The notes under the pieces were generated by a model, which had not been told where the DNA came from, did not search any database, and saw only the letters and a program-made list of their open reading frames with translations. A stretch of 64,000 nucleotides of DNA from Vreelandella olivaria (GTDB lineage: Bacteria; Pseudomonadota; Gammaproteobacteria; Pseudomonadales; Halomonadaceae), in contig AP019416.1 in NCBI GenBank assembly GCA_004295565.1, positions 2,294,001 through 2,358,000 on the forward strand, written 5' to 3'. The position numbers were made by a program, and so were the translations under genes. Shown piece after piece: positions 1 to 12,997 of the stretch. The first letter of the stretch is position 1. Every line of letters starts with the position of its first letter.

Positions 1-13
1 AACCCTCTCGGCA

Positions 14-688
14 ATGGCGTTTTTATGGTTGGTGCCTGTTCTGGAGTTTGCTAGTGACGTTAGGCACCTTTTAGGACTATGGCAGTGGGAGAGGGCAGAT
101 GACAAGCGGTTAGCTATCGCTCTTCGTGATGCAGCCCCTGCCTTGGTACAACCCACCGAGTCGCCAGCTCAAGGTGCCCAGGTCACGTTGCGGGGGCAGT
201 ATTTAGCCGAGCATACGCTCTATTTGGATAACCGTGTGGTAGACGGGAAGGTGGGCGTTGCGGTACTAACGCCGCTACGTGATACCCACGGGCAGCTTTG
301 GCTTGTACAGCGAGGTTTTTTAGCCACCGGGCCGCGTCGTGAAGCACCTCATGTGGACACACCCAGTGGTGTGGTTGAGTTGACTGGTGAATGGCAAGAG
401 GTACAGGCGGGCGGGCCGTTATATGGAGAGAATAGAGAAGGTGTAAGGCTGCAACAGCTGAGTCATGAGCCTTGGCACGCTTCACTAGGTTCATTTAGCT
501 ACTCCGGCTGGTTGCACGCCAGTGAGGGTGACGGGGTTTTGATTCCTTGGTGGGAGGCTAATGTAATGCCGCCTAGTCGGCATATGGGCTACGCCTTTCA
601 GTGGTGGGGGTTAGCCCTGGCGGCCTTGATGGTCATGTTCATCGGCGGCCGGAAATTGCGTCGCGATAAGGCACAACAAAGCGTTTAG
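14..688 (+). CDS. SURF1-family cytochrome c oxidase assembly protein
   Basis: SURF1 proteins are inner-membrane factors that help insert heme A into cytochrome c oxidase. The translation shows the family pattern: an N-terminal membrane segment running into GLWQWERADDKR, a periplasmic middle with LYLDNRVVDGKVGVAVLTPL and LVQRGF, and a C-terminal HMGYAFQWWGLALAALMV membrane segment followed by a basic tail. Around positions 45-75 the hydrophobic segment reads better in another frame (LLVTLGTFLLGLWQW), so a compensating pair of single-base errors is likely. The ATG at 14 may not be the true start because the left edge cuts the region. The following genes (CxxxC protein, ctaA, cyoE) are the usual oxidase biogenesis neighbours. 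Confidence 0.85.
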   Translation: MAFLWLVPVLEFASDVRHLLGLWQWERADDKRLAIALRDAAPALVQPTESPAQGAQVTLRGQYLAEHTLYLDNRVVDGKVGVAVLTPLRDTHGQLWLVQRGFLATGPRREAPHVDTPSGVVELTGEWQEVQAGGPLYGENREGVRLQQLSHEPWHASLGSFSYSGWLHASEGDGVLIPWWEANVMPPSRHMGYAFQWWGLALAALMVMFIGGRKLRRDKAQQSV

Positions 689-717
689 GTAATAAAAATA
701 AACAGGGGTGAAGACCT

Positions 718-1228
718 ATGCAGGATGCCAAGCACATTCGCCGCCAGCGGCTAAAATTAATCCTTATTTTTGCAATATTTGCGGCGCCCATGGTAGCTGC
801 TTGGGGGATGGTCGAGTTCCGCATTGGTATCCCAGACCAGCATACAGCTCACGGAAAGGTGGATGTGGAATTACCCGTTCTTGATGAGTGGCCTTTAACA
901 ACCGTCGCTGTCAATGACCCAGAGGCGTGGATACTGGCCTTTGACTGCGCTCAGCAGTGTGAACAGCGTAAGGATGAGTTTTGGCGTTTACATCGCGCCT
1001 TAGGCCGCGAAGCGCCGCGATTAACCCGCCTTAGAATCGGAGGGGGATCCCGAACCGCTTCCGGGAGAGATGACCAGTGAATGGCAGCAACTGCCCCCAT
1101 GGCGCGAAGATAACTCAGTGTGGCTGCTTGATCCTATGGGGCGCCCGGCATTGGCATTTGATGCCAATGTAGCCACTGAGTACGTGCTCGACGATATCCA
1201 GCATTTACTTAAAGTGAATCCTCAATAA
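718..1228 (+). CDS. Membrane-anchored CxxxC protein of the oxidase assembly operon (SCO/thioredoxin-like tail)
   Basis: This gene lies between SURF1 and ctaA, where related gammaproteobacteria carry a small conserved protein of unproven role. It begins with a basic stretch and one membrane segment (about residues 12-32), then a periplasmic part with FDCAQQC (Cys77 and Cys81), a CxxxC pair of the kind used for copper or redox chemistry in SCO proteins. The frame breaks in a run of G near 1041-1046. After the break the protein continues with WLLDPMGRPALAFD and ends at the TAA at 1226-1228, resembling the end of thioredoxin/SCO folds (about 169 residues). A copper or thiol role in oxidase assembly is inferred from the motif and context. 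Confidence 0.65.
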
Positions 1229-1261
1229 AACGGGCTAACTCCCTGTTGTTAAGGAAACGCC

Positions 1262-2311
1262 ATGCACGAATCATATGAACGCCGCTTACGTTGGTTAGTG
1301 CGATTAACGCTGGTAGGTGCTCTGTTTACTGCAGTGGTTATGTTAGTAGGCGCCTGGACGCGTTTAGTCGATGCTGGTTTGGGCTGCCCTGACTGGCCAG
1401 GTTGCTACGGTAAGCTACTCGTTCCTGATGGTGACTTTGCCACGTTGCGCCACCCAGATGTGCCGTTGGAGCCCTTTAAAGCGTGGGTGGAAATGGTTCA
1501 TCGCTATATCGCGACTCTGCTAGGGTTGGTGGTTCTCAGTGTCGTCGCCTTAGGTTGGTCGTTGCGTCATCGTCGCGATTATCCGTGGCGAATGAGCCTG
1601 TTGCTGCTAGTGGTTATTTTGTTCCAGGGTGCCTTTGGTGCCTTCACCGTTACGCTCAAGTTATGGCCTCAAGTTGTTACCCTGCACCTAATGGGCGGGT
1701 TGAGCGTATTGCTGCTGTTTTTTGGCTGCATCTTCGCTTACGCGTCGCCGCAACGTCAAAGTCAACAAGTGAGCCTCGGCGGGCTAATGCATGGTGGGGG
1801 ATTGCGGCATGTTTGCTGGTTGTACAATTGGCGCTAGGTGGCTGGGTGTCCAGCAATTATGCCGGTATCGCTTGCCAAGGATTTCCTACTTGCAATGGCC
1901 AATGGGTGCCCGCGATGGATCTTAGTGAGGGCTTTCATCTCACCCAGACCGTAGGGCCCAACTACTTACATGGGCAGTTGCATGCCGATGCCCGTACCGC
2001 GATTCAAGTGGTTCATCGCCTGGGGCATTGCTGCTTGGTGTTGGGCTAATAGCGCTCTGGTGGCGCTATCGGCATTGGCAGAGTACGGCAAGGCCGCTAG
2101 CGATCGTCATTGGTTTGTATGCGCTGCAGGCTGTGCTGGGGTTGCCAATGTGCTTCTTTGGCTGCCGTTATGGCTGGCGCTGCTGCACACCGCTGGCGCC
2201 ATTGCGTTGGCTGTCGGACTCGTTTGGGCCTGGTGGCGTTGGCGCTATCAAGAGGCAGACGTCTACGCAACGACCACTCATTCACCCTATAACAACGTTA
2301 TCGCTCATTAA
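1262..2311 (+). CDS. ctaA: Heme A synthase (COX15/CtaA family)
   Basis: Heme A synthase oxidises the C8 methyl group of heme O to give heme A for cytochrome c oxidase. The protein has about eight membrane segments. Visible hallmarks are WTRLVDAGLGCPDWPGCYGK near residue 40, EMVHRYIATLLG with a heme-ligand histidine, the second half GGWVSSNYAGIACQGFPTCN, and VVHRLGH. The frame breaks near 1795, 2030 and 2140. Joining the three frames gives one continuous protein of about 349 residues, normal for the family, so it is probably intact in the organism. It follows the CxxxC gene by 33 bases and precedes cyoE by 14, consistent with one operon. Confidence 0.88.
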
Positions 2312-2325
2312 AAGGGAAGCATGCC

Positions 2326-3241
2326 ATGCGAAATATAACAATGACGCTACCCACGGCACTGCCTTCTATGGTGTGGGGCTGGAAAGAACTGCTTGGTCTG
2401 TGCAAGCTTAAAGTGGTGGCCGTTATGTTGGTGTGTACCGCCGTAGGAATGGCGTTAGCAACCCCAGGCCTGCCAGCGTTGACGAGTGTCACCTTTGGTC
2501 TCGCCGGCATAGGTTTGGCCTCTTGCGGTGCAGCTGCTTTTAATCATGTCATCGACCGCCACTTGGATGCGGTAATGACGCGAACGTCTCGCCGTCCAGT
2601 GGCAAGCAAGCGACTACCCGTGGCGATCGCCATAGTTTGGGCGTGCTTGCTCTCTGTGGCGGGTGTTGCGCTATTGGCATGGCAGGTTAACCACTTAACG
2701 GCTGCGCTAACCTTTGCCTCCCTTATTGGCTATGCCTTGATTTATACCGCTTTTTAAAGCGGGCTACACCACAAAATATCGTGATAGGTGGAGTGGCTGG
2801 CGCGGCACCGCCACTTTTGGGATGGGTTGCGATCACGGGTCAAATCACCCCTGAGCCGCTACTGCTGATGCTGATTATTTTTGCTTGGACGCCGCCACAC
2901 TTCTGGGCACTGGCCATTCATAAACGCGATGATTATGCTCGGGCGGGCATTCCCATGCTGCCTGTTACTCATGGTATCCCTTTACGCGGCTGCAAATTTG
3001 GCTGTATGGGTGGTTAACCGTGTTAACCACCTTATTGCCGGTGATGATAGGTATGAGTGGCGCGCTCTACCTGTTTATCGTGGTGTGCCTGAATGCACGC
3101 TTTATGGTCTGGAATTGGCGAGTGTGGCGTGGGCAGGATTCGGCTGCCCCTATTGGCGCATTTTGGTTCTCGATTCGCTATCTGTTGGGTGTTTTCGGTG
3201 CGCTATTACTCGATCACTACGCTGCGGTACTGGTCTGGTAA
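2326..3241 (+). CDS. cyoE: Protoheme IX farnesyltransferase (heme O synthase)
   Basis: This UbiA-superfamily membrane enzyme transfers a farnesyl group to heme B, producing heme O, the substrate of the preceding CtaA. The first Asp-rich motif is visible as [20 protein letters not shown], and the second region as [20 protein letters not shown] followed by MLPVTHG. At least two frame breaks (near 2750 and 2985-3010) split it; the joined product is about 305 residues, the usual length, with multiple membrane helices and a C-terminal [11 protein letters not shown]. Related genomes usually have a SCO1/SenC gene next; here a DUF2489 gene follows instead. Confidence 0.88.
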
Positions 3242-3375
3242 TCCAGCGCGTCAAATGGTTCGAGCGGCCGTCTTTCAGCCAGGGGGGGAAGACAAGTCTG
3301 GATGCTATTGGCCTAATGGTGGTATAAGGGTGTACAATTTTCGTTAAGTAATTTATCCGCTTAATGAGGAGTTGC

Positions 3376-3843
3376 ATGAACTCAACGGTAGCGCTGGTAC
3401 TACTGGCCGTGGCGATTGCAGTGGTTATAGGGCTATGTCTCTACGCCTGGTCGTTACGTAAAGAGGTCAGTCGCAGAGAAGCTTATCGTCGCGATGAAGA
3501 TGCTCGTGCTCAACAAAATAGCTTAGAAAACCTCGATTATGTGGCGAGCGCGCTGGTTCAGGAGCAGGTTGATATTACCGAGGGCGCCTGGCGTTGCAAG
3601 GTGCTACTAGAGATTATTGACCCTAGTTTAACGGAACGCACTGAATTTCAAGCGTTTGCCGAGCATTACAGCCGTACTCAGCACCTGAAGACCCATTCCG
3701 CGCGTCAGCAATTGACCGCCCGAGAACGTATGCAAGAAGACAAAGAGCGTTTGATGGCGGAAAATGATATGCGTGAAGCCGTATTGGAAGCCGCTAGGGC
3801 TGTGCTGAAATGGCGCGCCCAGGGTAAAAGCGCGCTGCACTGA
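3376..3843 (+). CDS. DUF2489 family protein
   Basis: This is a 155-residue protein with one N-terminal membrane helix (about residues 5-25) followed by a charged, helical cytoplasmic region containing WRCKVLLEIIDP and a stretch rich in Arg, Glu and Gln. I recognise it as the DUF2489 family of gammaproteobacterial proteins, for which no function is established. The frame opens at 3364, but a GAGGA Shine-Dalgarno sequence at 3366-3370 lies five bases before the ATG at 3376, which I take as the start. The frame is unbroken. It is separated from cyoE by about 130 bases and is probably its own unit. Confidence 0.7.
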   Translation: MNSTVALVLLAVAIAVVIGLCLYAWSLRKEVSRREAYRRDEDARAQQNSLENLDYVASALVQEQVDITEGAWRCKVLLEIIDPSLTERTEFQAFAEHYSRTQHLKTHSARQQLTARERMQEDKERLMAENDMREAVLEAARAVLKWRAQGKSALH

Positions 3844-4198
3844 TGACTGATTTTGAGCGGTTTCGGCCGCGCAAAAGCATAGCAAACTAATTTTTAGTGC
3901 CCATCGCGGCAATTTTGCTATGCTGAAGGATGTCGGTATTGGCAAGAAGTTGATATCTTGGCATTGTTGCCTTTCAGCGCTTAGGCGTTAATGATAGGCA
4001 CACCGTTTTGTATTAACTGGGTGCTGAGCATTGAGTACATAGGTACTAGTACTGATGGCTTGTAGCTTGTATTGATAGCTTGGTGCAAAAACTGGTGATA
4101 CAAGACAGGCGAAAAATGGATGCTCTCGCAAATAAGAAGCATTGGATAGATTTGGTCACTTAAGGCCATTTCAGCATTGGATCAAGAAGGAGTCTTGC
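3844..4198. other. 355-bp intergenic region before the OmpA-family lipoprotein gene
   Basis: This AT-richer stretch holds no convincing coding frame or RNA gene. It presumably carries the promoter of the lipoprotein gene. A possible but weak pair is TTGATA at 4072-4077 and TGATAC at 4096-4101 with 18 bases between. A short AGGTACTAGTACT inverted repeat lies near 4040. TTTTGC-TAT-GCTGAA at 3913-3927 partly resembles the palindrome found in the catabolic island, but two mismatches and the unrelated neighbour make it unconvincing. Confidence 0.4.
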
Positions 4199-5071
4199 AT
4201 GAAAAAATCAACGACTGGCTTGCTAATCGGTTCTGCACTGGTAGTTGGCCTTTCTGGCTGTGCCAGCTCGGCCTCACAGTCTTCCGGCCAAGCAAGCGCT
4301 AGCAGTAGCGACCGTAGCTGGTACCAGCACCCTGCGGTATGTGGTCTGGCGGGCGGTTTGATCGGTGGCAGCATTGGCTACGCCACCAGCAGTAGTTCTG
4401 ATGAAGAGAGCGGTGCTGCTACTGGCGCCGCGGCTGGCGCTGCTATCGGCGGACTGCTATGCGCTGATCGCACGCCTGAGCCGGTTGCACCTCAGTGCCC
4501 GAGCTACGGCGAAGTGCCTGCTGGTGTTGCTGTTGACGCCCAAGGCTGCCCACTAGATTCTGACGGTGACGGCGTGCCGGACTACCGTGATCAGTGCCCA
4601 GGCACCCCTGCTGGTGTTGAAGTTAATGCCAATGGTTGCCCGCTTGACTCCGATAACGACGGCGTGCCGGACTACCGTGACCAGTGCCCGAATACCCCTG
4701 CTGGCGTAGAAGTTAACGCCTTGGGTTGCCCGGATAGCGTTGTTCTGCAGGATGTTAACTTTGAGTTTGACTCTGCTCAGTTAACTCCCAACGCTCAGAG
4801 TGTACTAAACGGCGTTGCAGAGCGTCTGGTGAGCAATCCTGATGTTCGCGTAAGCATTGAAGGCCACACTGATTCACGCGGTTCTGACGAGTACAATAAA
4901 AACTTGTCACAAGAGCGTGCCCAGTCTGTTGCGTCTTACCTTGCTAGCCGTGGTGTAGAAGCTAACCGTATGCGTGCAGTAGGTTACGGTGAAGAGCGTC
5001 CGATCGCCTCTAACGAGACGGAAGAAGGTCGTTTCCAGAACCGTCGCGTTGAATTGGATGAGTGGAACTAA
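4199..5071 (+). CDS. OmpA-family peptidoglycan-associated lipoprotein with thrombospondin type 3 repeats
   Basis: This is a 290-residue outer-membrane lipoprotein likely to tether the envelope to peptidoglycan. The start is the ATG at 4199, preceded by AAGAAGGAG. Residues 1-21 are a lipoprotein signal with lipobox LSGC (lipidated Cys21). A serine-rich linker and a glycine-zipper-like segment (ATGAAAGAAIGGLL) follow. Two calcium-binding-type repeats, DSDGDGVPDYRDQCPGTP and DSDNDGVPDYRDQCPNTP, come next. The C-terminal OmpA domain starts at NFEFDSAQLTP and includes EGHTDSRGS and NLSQERA, the peptidoglycan-contact region. The frame is intact. It is apparently monocistronic, with a strong terminator 65 bases downstream. 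Confidence 0.88.
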   Translation: MKKSTTGLLIGSALVVGLSGCASSASQSSGQASASSSDRSWYQHPAVCGLAGGLIGGSIGYATSSSSDEESGAATGAAAGAAIGGLLCADRTPEPVAPQCPSYGEVPAGVAVDAQGCPLDSDGDGVPDYRDQCPGTPAGVEVNANGCPLDSDNDGVPDYRDQCPNTPAGVEVNALGCPDSVVLQDVNFEFDSAQLTPNAQSVLNGVAERLVSNPDVRVSIEGHTDSRGSDEYNKNLSQERAQSVASYLASRGVEANRMRAVGYGEERPIASNETEEGRFQNRRVELDEWN

Positions 5072-5135
5072 GTTTACTTATCTTCTGAGGTTTGCGGCTT
5101 GATTCTCAAGTGCTAGCGGCAATCCACAGGTAAAG

Positions 5136-5168
5136 AAACGGGAGGCTTATGCCTCCCGTTTTTATTTT
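5136..5168 (+). terminator. Rho-independent terminator after the OmpA-family gene
   Basis: An 11-bp stem (AAACGGGAGGC with GCCTCCCGTTT, loop TTAT) is followed by a T-rich run. It sits 65 bases after the lipoprotein stop and isolates it from thrS. Confidence 0.9.
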
Positions 5169-5292
5169 AAGCAGTCTTCAAGTCTGCTAATCTTGCTGCT
5201 GTTTTATTTTGGTATGTTTAAATCTCTCCCAAGACCATTGATAGCGATATGTGATCCTTGGTATGGATCACCACTGCGCTCAAGGAATCTGA

Positions 5293-7211
5293 ATGCCTAT
5301 TGTTACTCTGCCTGACGGCAGCCAAAGAACGTTTGAAGCACCGCTAACCATTATGCAGCTGGCAGAATCCATTGGCCCTGGTTTGGCTAAGGCCTGTATC
5401 GCTGGAAAGATCGATGGTGTGTTGGTGGATGCCGCTGACCTGATTGAGCAAGATGCGGAAGTGTCGATCATTACTGCCCGGGATGCTGAAGGGCTGGAGA
5501 TTATTCGCCACTCCTGCGCTCACCTCATTGGCCATGCGGTTAAGCAGATGTACCCCGAGGCCAAAATGGCCATCGGCCCGGTTATCGAAGATGGTTTCTA
5601 CTACGATGTCGAATTTGGTCAGTCGGTCACACCAGAAGACCTGGAAGCCATCGAAGCGCGTATGCAGTCACTGATAGAGCGCGAGTACGATGTGGTGCGC
5701 GAGTATGTTGATCGCGACAAGGCCATGCTGACCTTTTGCACCGTGATGAGCCTTATAAGCAGGAGATTGTGCGCGATATTCCTGATGATGCGACGATCCG
5801 GCTTTATCATCATGAAGAGTATGTCGACATGTGCCGCGGGCCGCACGTGCCCAATACTCGCCACTTAAAAGCCTTCAAACTTACCAAATTGGCAGGCGCC
5901 TACTGGCGTGGTGACGCAGCCAATACCATGCTAACGCGTATCTATGGCACTGCATGGGGCGATAAGAAACAGCTTAAAGCTTACGTTAAGCGTCTTGAAG
6001 AGGCAGAGAAGCGCGATCATCGTAAGCTGGCACGTCGCCTGGATCTCTTTCACATGCAGGAAGAGGCGCCGGGAATGATATTCTGGCACCCAAATGGCTG
6101 GGCGCTATGGCAGCAGATCGAACAATATATGCGAGGCGTCTACAAAGAAGGGGGTATCAGGAAATACGCTGCCCCCAGATTATGGACGTATCGCTTTGGA
6201 AGAAATCAGGGCACTGGGATAACTACGCGGACGGGATGTTTTTACTGAGTCTGAAAAGCGTGAGTATGCCCTTAAACCGATGAACTGCCCTGGGCACGTT
6301 CAGGTGTTTAATTCCGGCTTGCGCAGCTATCGTGAATTGCCCGTTCGTTTTGGTGAGTTTGGTGGTTGCCACCGTAATGAGCCGTCGGGTGCTTTGCACG
6401 GTATCATGCGTGTGCGGGCATTTACCCAAGATGATGGCCATGTGTTTTGCACAGAAGCTCAGGTTGAGCCTGAAGTAACTGCTTTTCATCGCCAAGCGTT
6501 GAAGGTTTATGGCGATTTCGGCTTTGATGATATTGCGATTAAAATTGCTCTTCGCCCAGAAAAACGCATTGGCAGTGATGAGGTTTGGGATCGTGCAGAA
6601 GATGCACTACGCAGCGCATTAAAAAGCTGTGGCGTAGAGTGGCAGGAACTTCCTGGCGAAGGTGCGTTCTATGGCCCCAAGATTGAGTACCACATGAAAG
6701 ATTGCCTGGGGCGCGAATGGCAGGTTGGCACCATGCAGGTCGATTTTATGATGCCAGAGCGACTTGGAGCCCAATATGTCACTGAAGAGGGCAGCGCAAG
6801 TCGCCGGTGATGCTGCATCGTGCTATTGTTGGCTCCATGGAGCGCTTCATTGGCATCTTGATTGAACATTATGCTGGCGCTATGCCATTATGGCTGGCAC
6901 CTCAGCAGGCGGTTGTCATGACGATCACCGATTCACAGCGTGAATATGCGCTCGAATTAGAGAAACGTCTGCAAAAAAGTGGCTTGCGTGTTAAAGCGGA
7001 CTTGAGGAACGAGAAGATCGGCTTTAAAATTCGTGAGCATACGTTACAGAAAGTTCCCTATCTCCTTGTGGTGGGAGATAAGGAAGTCGAAGCTGACTCA
7101 GTGGCCGTGCGAACACGCAGCGGCGAAAACCTCGGTACAATGACGGTCGATGAGTTTATTGAACGCCATACTGCCGAGCGAGCAGCCCTGGCGACATCGT
7201 CAATTGCCTAA
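5293..7211 (+). CDS. thrS: Threonyl-tRNA synthetase
   Basis: This class II synthetase charges tRNA-Thr. Domains in order: TGS domain at the N-terminus ([14 protein letters not shown]), the editing/second additional domain with [13 protein letters not shown] (zinc-type HxxxH) and the CRGPHVPNT region, the catalytic core with [10 protein letters not shown] (zinc Cys) and [14 protein letters not shown], and the anticodon-binding domain beginning near [14 protein letters not shown]. Breaks near 5737, 6154, 6243 and 6797 are each repaired by one base, giving about 640 residues, the normal length. As it is essential and normally single-copy, the breaks are almost certainly errors. It heads the thrS-infC-rpmI-rplT block. 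Confidence 0.93.
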
Positions 7212-7223
7212 GGAGACGGAACG

Positions 7224-7762
7224 ATCAAGAGAAGCAACCAGCGCGGGCGTCCAGCAGACAAACGCCCACCAATGAACGAGCGAATTGTCGAAGAAGAAGT
7301 GCGTCTAATTGGTAGCGACGGTGAGCAGTTGGGTGTTGTGCCCACCACCGAAGCCCTAGAGCGTGCTGAATCTGAAAGCTTAGATCTCGTACAAATTTCG
7401 AATGCCGACCCCATCGTCTGTAAGATTATGGATTACGGCAAGTTCGTTTTGAGACCAAGAAGCAGAAAGCGGCTCAAAAGAAGAAGCAGAAGCAAATCCA
7501 GGTTAAGGAAGTTAAATTCCGTCCTGGCACCGATGAAGGCGATTATCAGGTTAAGCTTAAAAACCTGACGCGCTTTCTGGAAGGTGGTGACAAGGGCAAA
7601 GTCACACTGCGCTTCCGTGGTCGTGAAATGGCGCACCAGGATATCGGCCGCAAGCTGATGGAAAGGATCGCGGCAGACCTGGAAGAGATCGGAGTGGTAG
7701 AGGCTTTTCCGAAAATGGAAGGCCGCCAAATGATCATGATTATTGCCCCGAAGAAGAAGTGA
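7224..7762 (+). CDS. infC: Translation initiation factor IF-3, starting at a rare AUC codon
   Basis: IF-3 binds the 30S subunit, keeps subunits apart and checks start codons. The N-domain contains [20 protein letters not shown] and the linker and C-domain follow ([31 protein letters not shown]). No ATG, GTG or TTG lies at the conserved beginning; instead ATC at 7224 reads into [16 protein letters not shown] and is preceded by AAGGAG eight bases upstream. Non-standard AUU/AUC starts are known in infC and underlie its autoregulation. The first in-frame ATG, at 7272, would remove 16 residues. One break near 7445 (a missing C) is repaired to give about 179 residues. It follows thrS by 12 bases. 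Confidence 0.9.
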
Positions 7763-7843
7763 TCCAACGGCGATGTCAACGGGCTACCGTTAAACCGGTG
7801 GTCGGCCCTGGGTTTTCTAAAAATATCGAGCGGAGTTTTCCTC

Positions 7844-8038
7844 ATGCCGAAAATCAAAAGCAACAGCGGCGCTGCCAAGCGCTTCAAGAAGACGGCTAAT
7901 GGCTTTAAGCACAAGCAGTCTTTCCGTAGCCACATCTTGACCAAGAAGTCGACCAAGCGTAAGCGTCAACTGCGTGGAATGAAGCAGATCCACGCGTCTG
8001 ACAAAGCGCTTATCCAGCGTATGCTGCCGAATCTGTAA
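7844..8038 (+). CDS. rpmI: 50S ribosomal protein L35
   Basis: This is a 64-residue, very basic protein of the large ribosomal subunit. It starts [20 protein letters not shown] and contains the lysine-rich [16 protein letters not shown] stretch typical of L35. The frame is intact, with a GGAG sequence upstream. The 81-base gap after infC is where L20-mediated translational control acts in enterobacteria. I could not confirm a conserved L20-binding structure here by eye. Confidence 0.97.
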   Translation: MPKIKSNSGAAKRFKKTANGFKHKQSFRSHILTKKSTKRKRQLRGMKQIHASDKALIQRMLPNL

Positions 8039-8101
8039 GTCGGGATTTCGTTTTTCTGAGTGCACAAATTTTTGCCTCAGCCTTAAAGTCAGGAGTGTGT
8101 T

Positions 8102-8455
8102 ATGACTCGAGTTAAACGTGGCGTAGTAGCGCGTCGTCGCCATAAAAAAGTATTGAAGCTTGCCAAAGGTTACTACGGTGCCCGTTCACGCGTTTTCCGC
8201 GTTGCCAAGCAAGCCGTTATTAAAGCCGGTCAGTACGCTTACCGTGACCGTCGCAACCGTAAGCGCCAGTTCCGCGCGCTTTGGATCCAGCGTATTAACG
8301 CCGGTGCACGCGTCAACGGTATGTCTTACAGCCGCTTCGTAGGTGGCCTTAAGAAAGCCGGTATCGAAATCGACCGTAAAGTATTGGCCGATTTGGCAGT
8401 ACACGAGAAGGCTGCATTTGCTGCCATCGTGGAAAAAGCCAAGGCTGCCCAATAA
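8102..8455 (+). CDS. rplT: 50S ribosomal protein L20
   Basis: This is a 117-residue assembly protein of the 50S subunit and, in studied relatives, translational repressor of rpmI and itself. The sequence starts [20 protein letters not shown] and includes the conserved [19 protein letters not shown] and [20 protein letters not shown] blocks. The frame is intact and the length normal. It is the last gene before a strong terminator, so pheST are probably read at least partly from their own promoter or by readthrough. Confidence 0.97.
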   Translation: MTRVKRGVVARRRHKKVLKLAKGYYGARSRVFRVAKQAVIKAGQYAYRDRRNRKRQFRALWIQRINAGARVNGMSYSRFVGGLKKAGIEIDRKVLADLAVHEKAAFAAIVEKAKAAQ

Positions 8456-8517
8456 GGTAGTATGCACGGGGCTTTTGCCCGTGTTACGTGCCTGAGGTCA
8501 TTTCAGAGTGACCCATC

Positions 8518-8550
8518 CAGGGGAAGAGCAGCCGCTCTTCCCCTGTTTTT
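8518..8550 (+). terminator. Terminator between rplT and pheS
   Basis: A 12-bp perfect stem (CAGGGGAAGAGC with GCTCTTCCCCTG, loop AGCC) is followed by five T. A smaller hairpin (CACGGGGCTTTTGCCCGTG) lies just upstream near 8464-8482. Escherichia coli uses attenuation before pheST with a Phe-rich leader peptide; I see no such leader here, so ordinary termination is the simpler reading. Confidence 0.85.
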
Positions 8551-8597
8551 GTCACCTTCAACTTGCCACGCCATCTTTACCGATGGACACCGCTTAA

Positions 8598-12038
<3,441 letters not shown>

Positions 12039-12167
12039 GTAAGTAGCTAGAATTAGTACCTGGGCCACGCCACGATGCTTATCACGCTCTTGGCAATGCG
12101 TTTGCTACTGTGTATTTGATACAGAGCGTTTGTTGCTATGTTTGCTGCAAGGATAAGGAGAAGCCTT

Positions 12168-12466
12168 ATGGGTGCGTTGACCAAAGCAGAGCTGGCTGAA
12201 CATTTGCATGCTGAGCTAGCCCTGTCCAAGCGAGAAGCGAAGGCCATGGTCGAAGCTTTTTTGAAGAGATTCGAGCCTGTCTACGTGAGAACGAGCAGGT
12301 AAAGCTGTCGGGTTTTGGAAACTTTGATCTGCGTGATAAGCGCGAGCGACCAGGACGTAATCCTAAAACCGGTGAAGAAATTCCCATTTCTGCTCGGCGA
12401 GTCGTGACGTTTCGCCCGGGGCAGAAGCTCAAACAGCAGGTTGAGCACTATGCAGGTGGTGAGTAG
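12168..12466 (+). CDS. ihfA: Integration host factor alpha subunit
   Basis: IHF is a DNA-bending nucleoid protein; alpha pairs with the beta subunit. The ATG at 12168 follows GATAAGGAGAAGC. The translation begins [20 protein letters not shown] and after one repair contains [20 protein letters not shown] with the Pro-bearing arm [20 protein letters not shown] and PGQKLK. A T is missing in the run near 12259, without which the frame stops early. Reconstructed length is 99 residues, normal. The pheST-ihfA arrangement is classic in gammaproteobacteria. Confidence 0.92.
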
Positions 12467-12578
12467 CTTTTGTTTGGGACTATTGGGTCATCTATTCCCA
12501 GGCAGCTTGGCTACGCGCATGGAGTGCAATTTTGTGATGCCTGCTGAGACTTATGTCTGTTAAAAGCTTATGGCTATT

Positions 12579-12610
12579 AAAAGGAGTGCCTTCTGGCGCT
12601 CCTTTTTTTT
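12579..12610 (+). terminator. Bidirectional terminator between ihfA and the DUF2788 gene
   Basis: The inverted repeat AAGGAGTGCC/GGCGCTCCTT (one G-U pair) is followed by eight T on the plus strand and preceded by a run of A. It can therefore stop transcription of ihfA and of the converging DUF2788 gene. Confidence 0.85.
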
Positions 12611-12648
12611 GATCAGAGCGTCTTGTGGGGCTGGTTTCACTGTGTCTC

Positions 12649-12854
12649 TTAAATGCCACCGCTTTCAATCAGCCAGGTAATGACGACTTTGATGACATAC
12701 CCCAGCATGCCTGCACCCAATACAACAAACAGCATGATGGTGCCAAATTTGCCTGCGTTCGATTTTTGGCCAGATCCCAGATGATAAAGCACATGAATAT
12801 GATGAGGCCGCTAATCATTAGCGGGGTGATCCAGGTTTCGAAGGTTTGCTGCAT
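12649..12854 (-). CDS. DUF2788 family small membrane protein
   Basis: This protein of about 68 residues begins MQQTFETWITPLMISGLIIF, with a membrane helix, then FIIWDLAKKS and a second helix (FVVLGAGMLGYVIKVVITWL). I recognise the DUF2788 family; function unknown. The start at 12854 has AGGAGTGACT immediately upstream on the minus strand. One base is missing in an A-run near 12767; repaired, the protein ends at 12649 just before the shared terminator. It is divergent from the flavodoxin gene. Confidence 0.7.
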
Positions 12855-12997
12855 AGTCACTCCTGTGTGCTGCGTGTAAGTCACCCGTGCGAGTGATGTG
12901 TCTCATTCTAACCAGCCATGTTAATATTTGAGCAAATTCATCGGGTATTTGTCGACTTGACGGTTGGCACTGTGACACTTTGACAGGGGGAGGGACG

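Noticed and set aside
3913-3927. TTTTGC-TAT-GCTGAA upstream of the OmpA-family gene as another copy of the island operator
   Set aside because: Two mismatches in the right half, no shared ATTAA flank and no functional link to the catabolic island. Such ten-of-twelve matches are likely by chance in AT-rich DNA.
5293-7211. thrS and other broken genes as pseudogenes or sites of programmed frameshifting
   Set aside because: Breaks lie at many unrelated homopolymers, in both directions, without slippery heptamers plus structures, and hit essential genes. Sequencing error is the simpler explanation.
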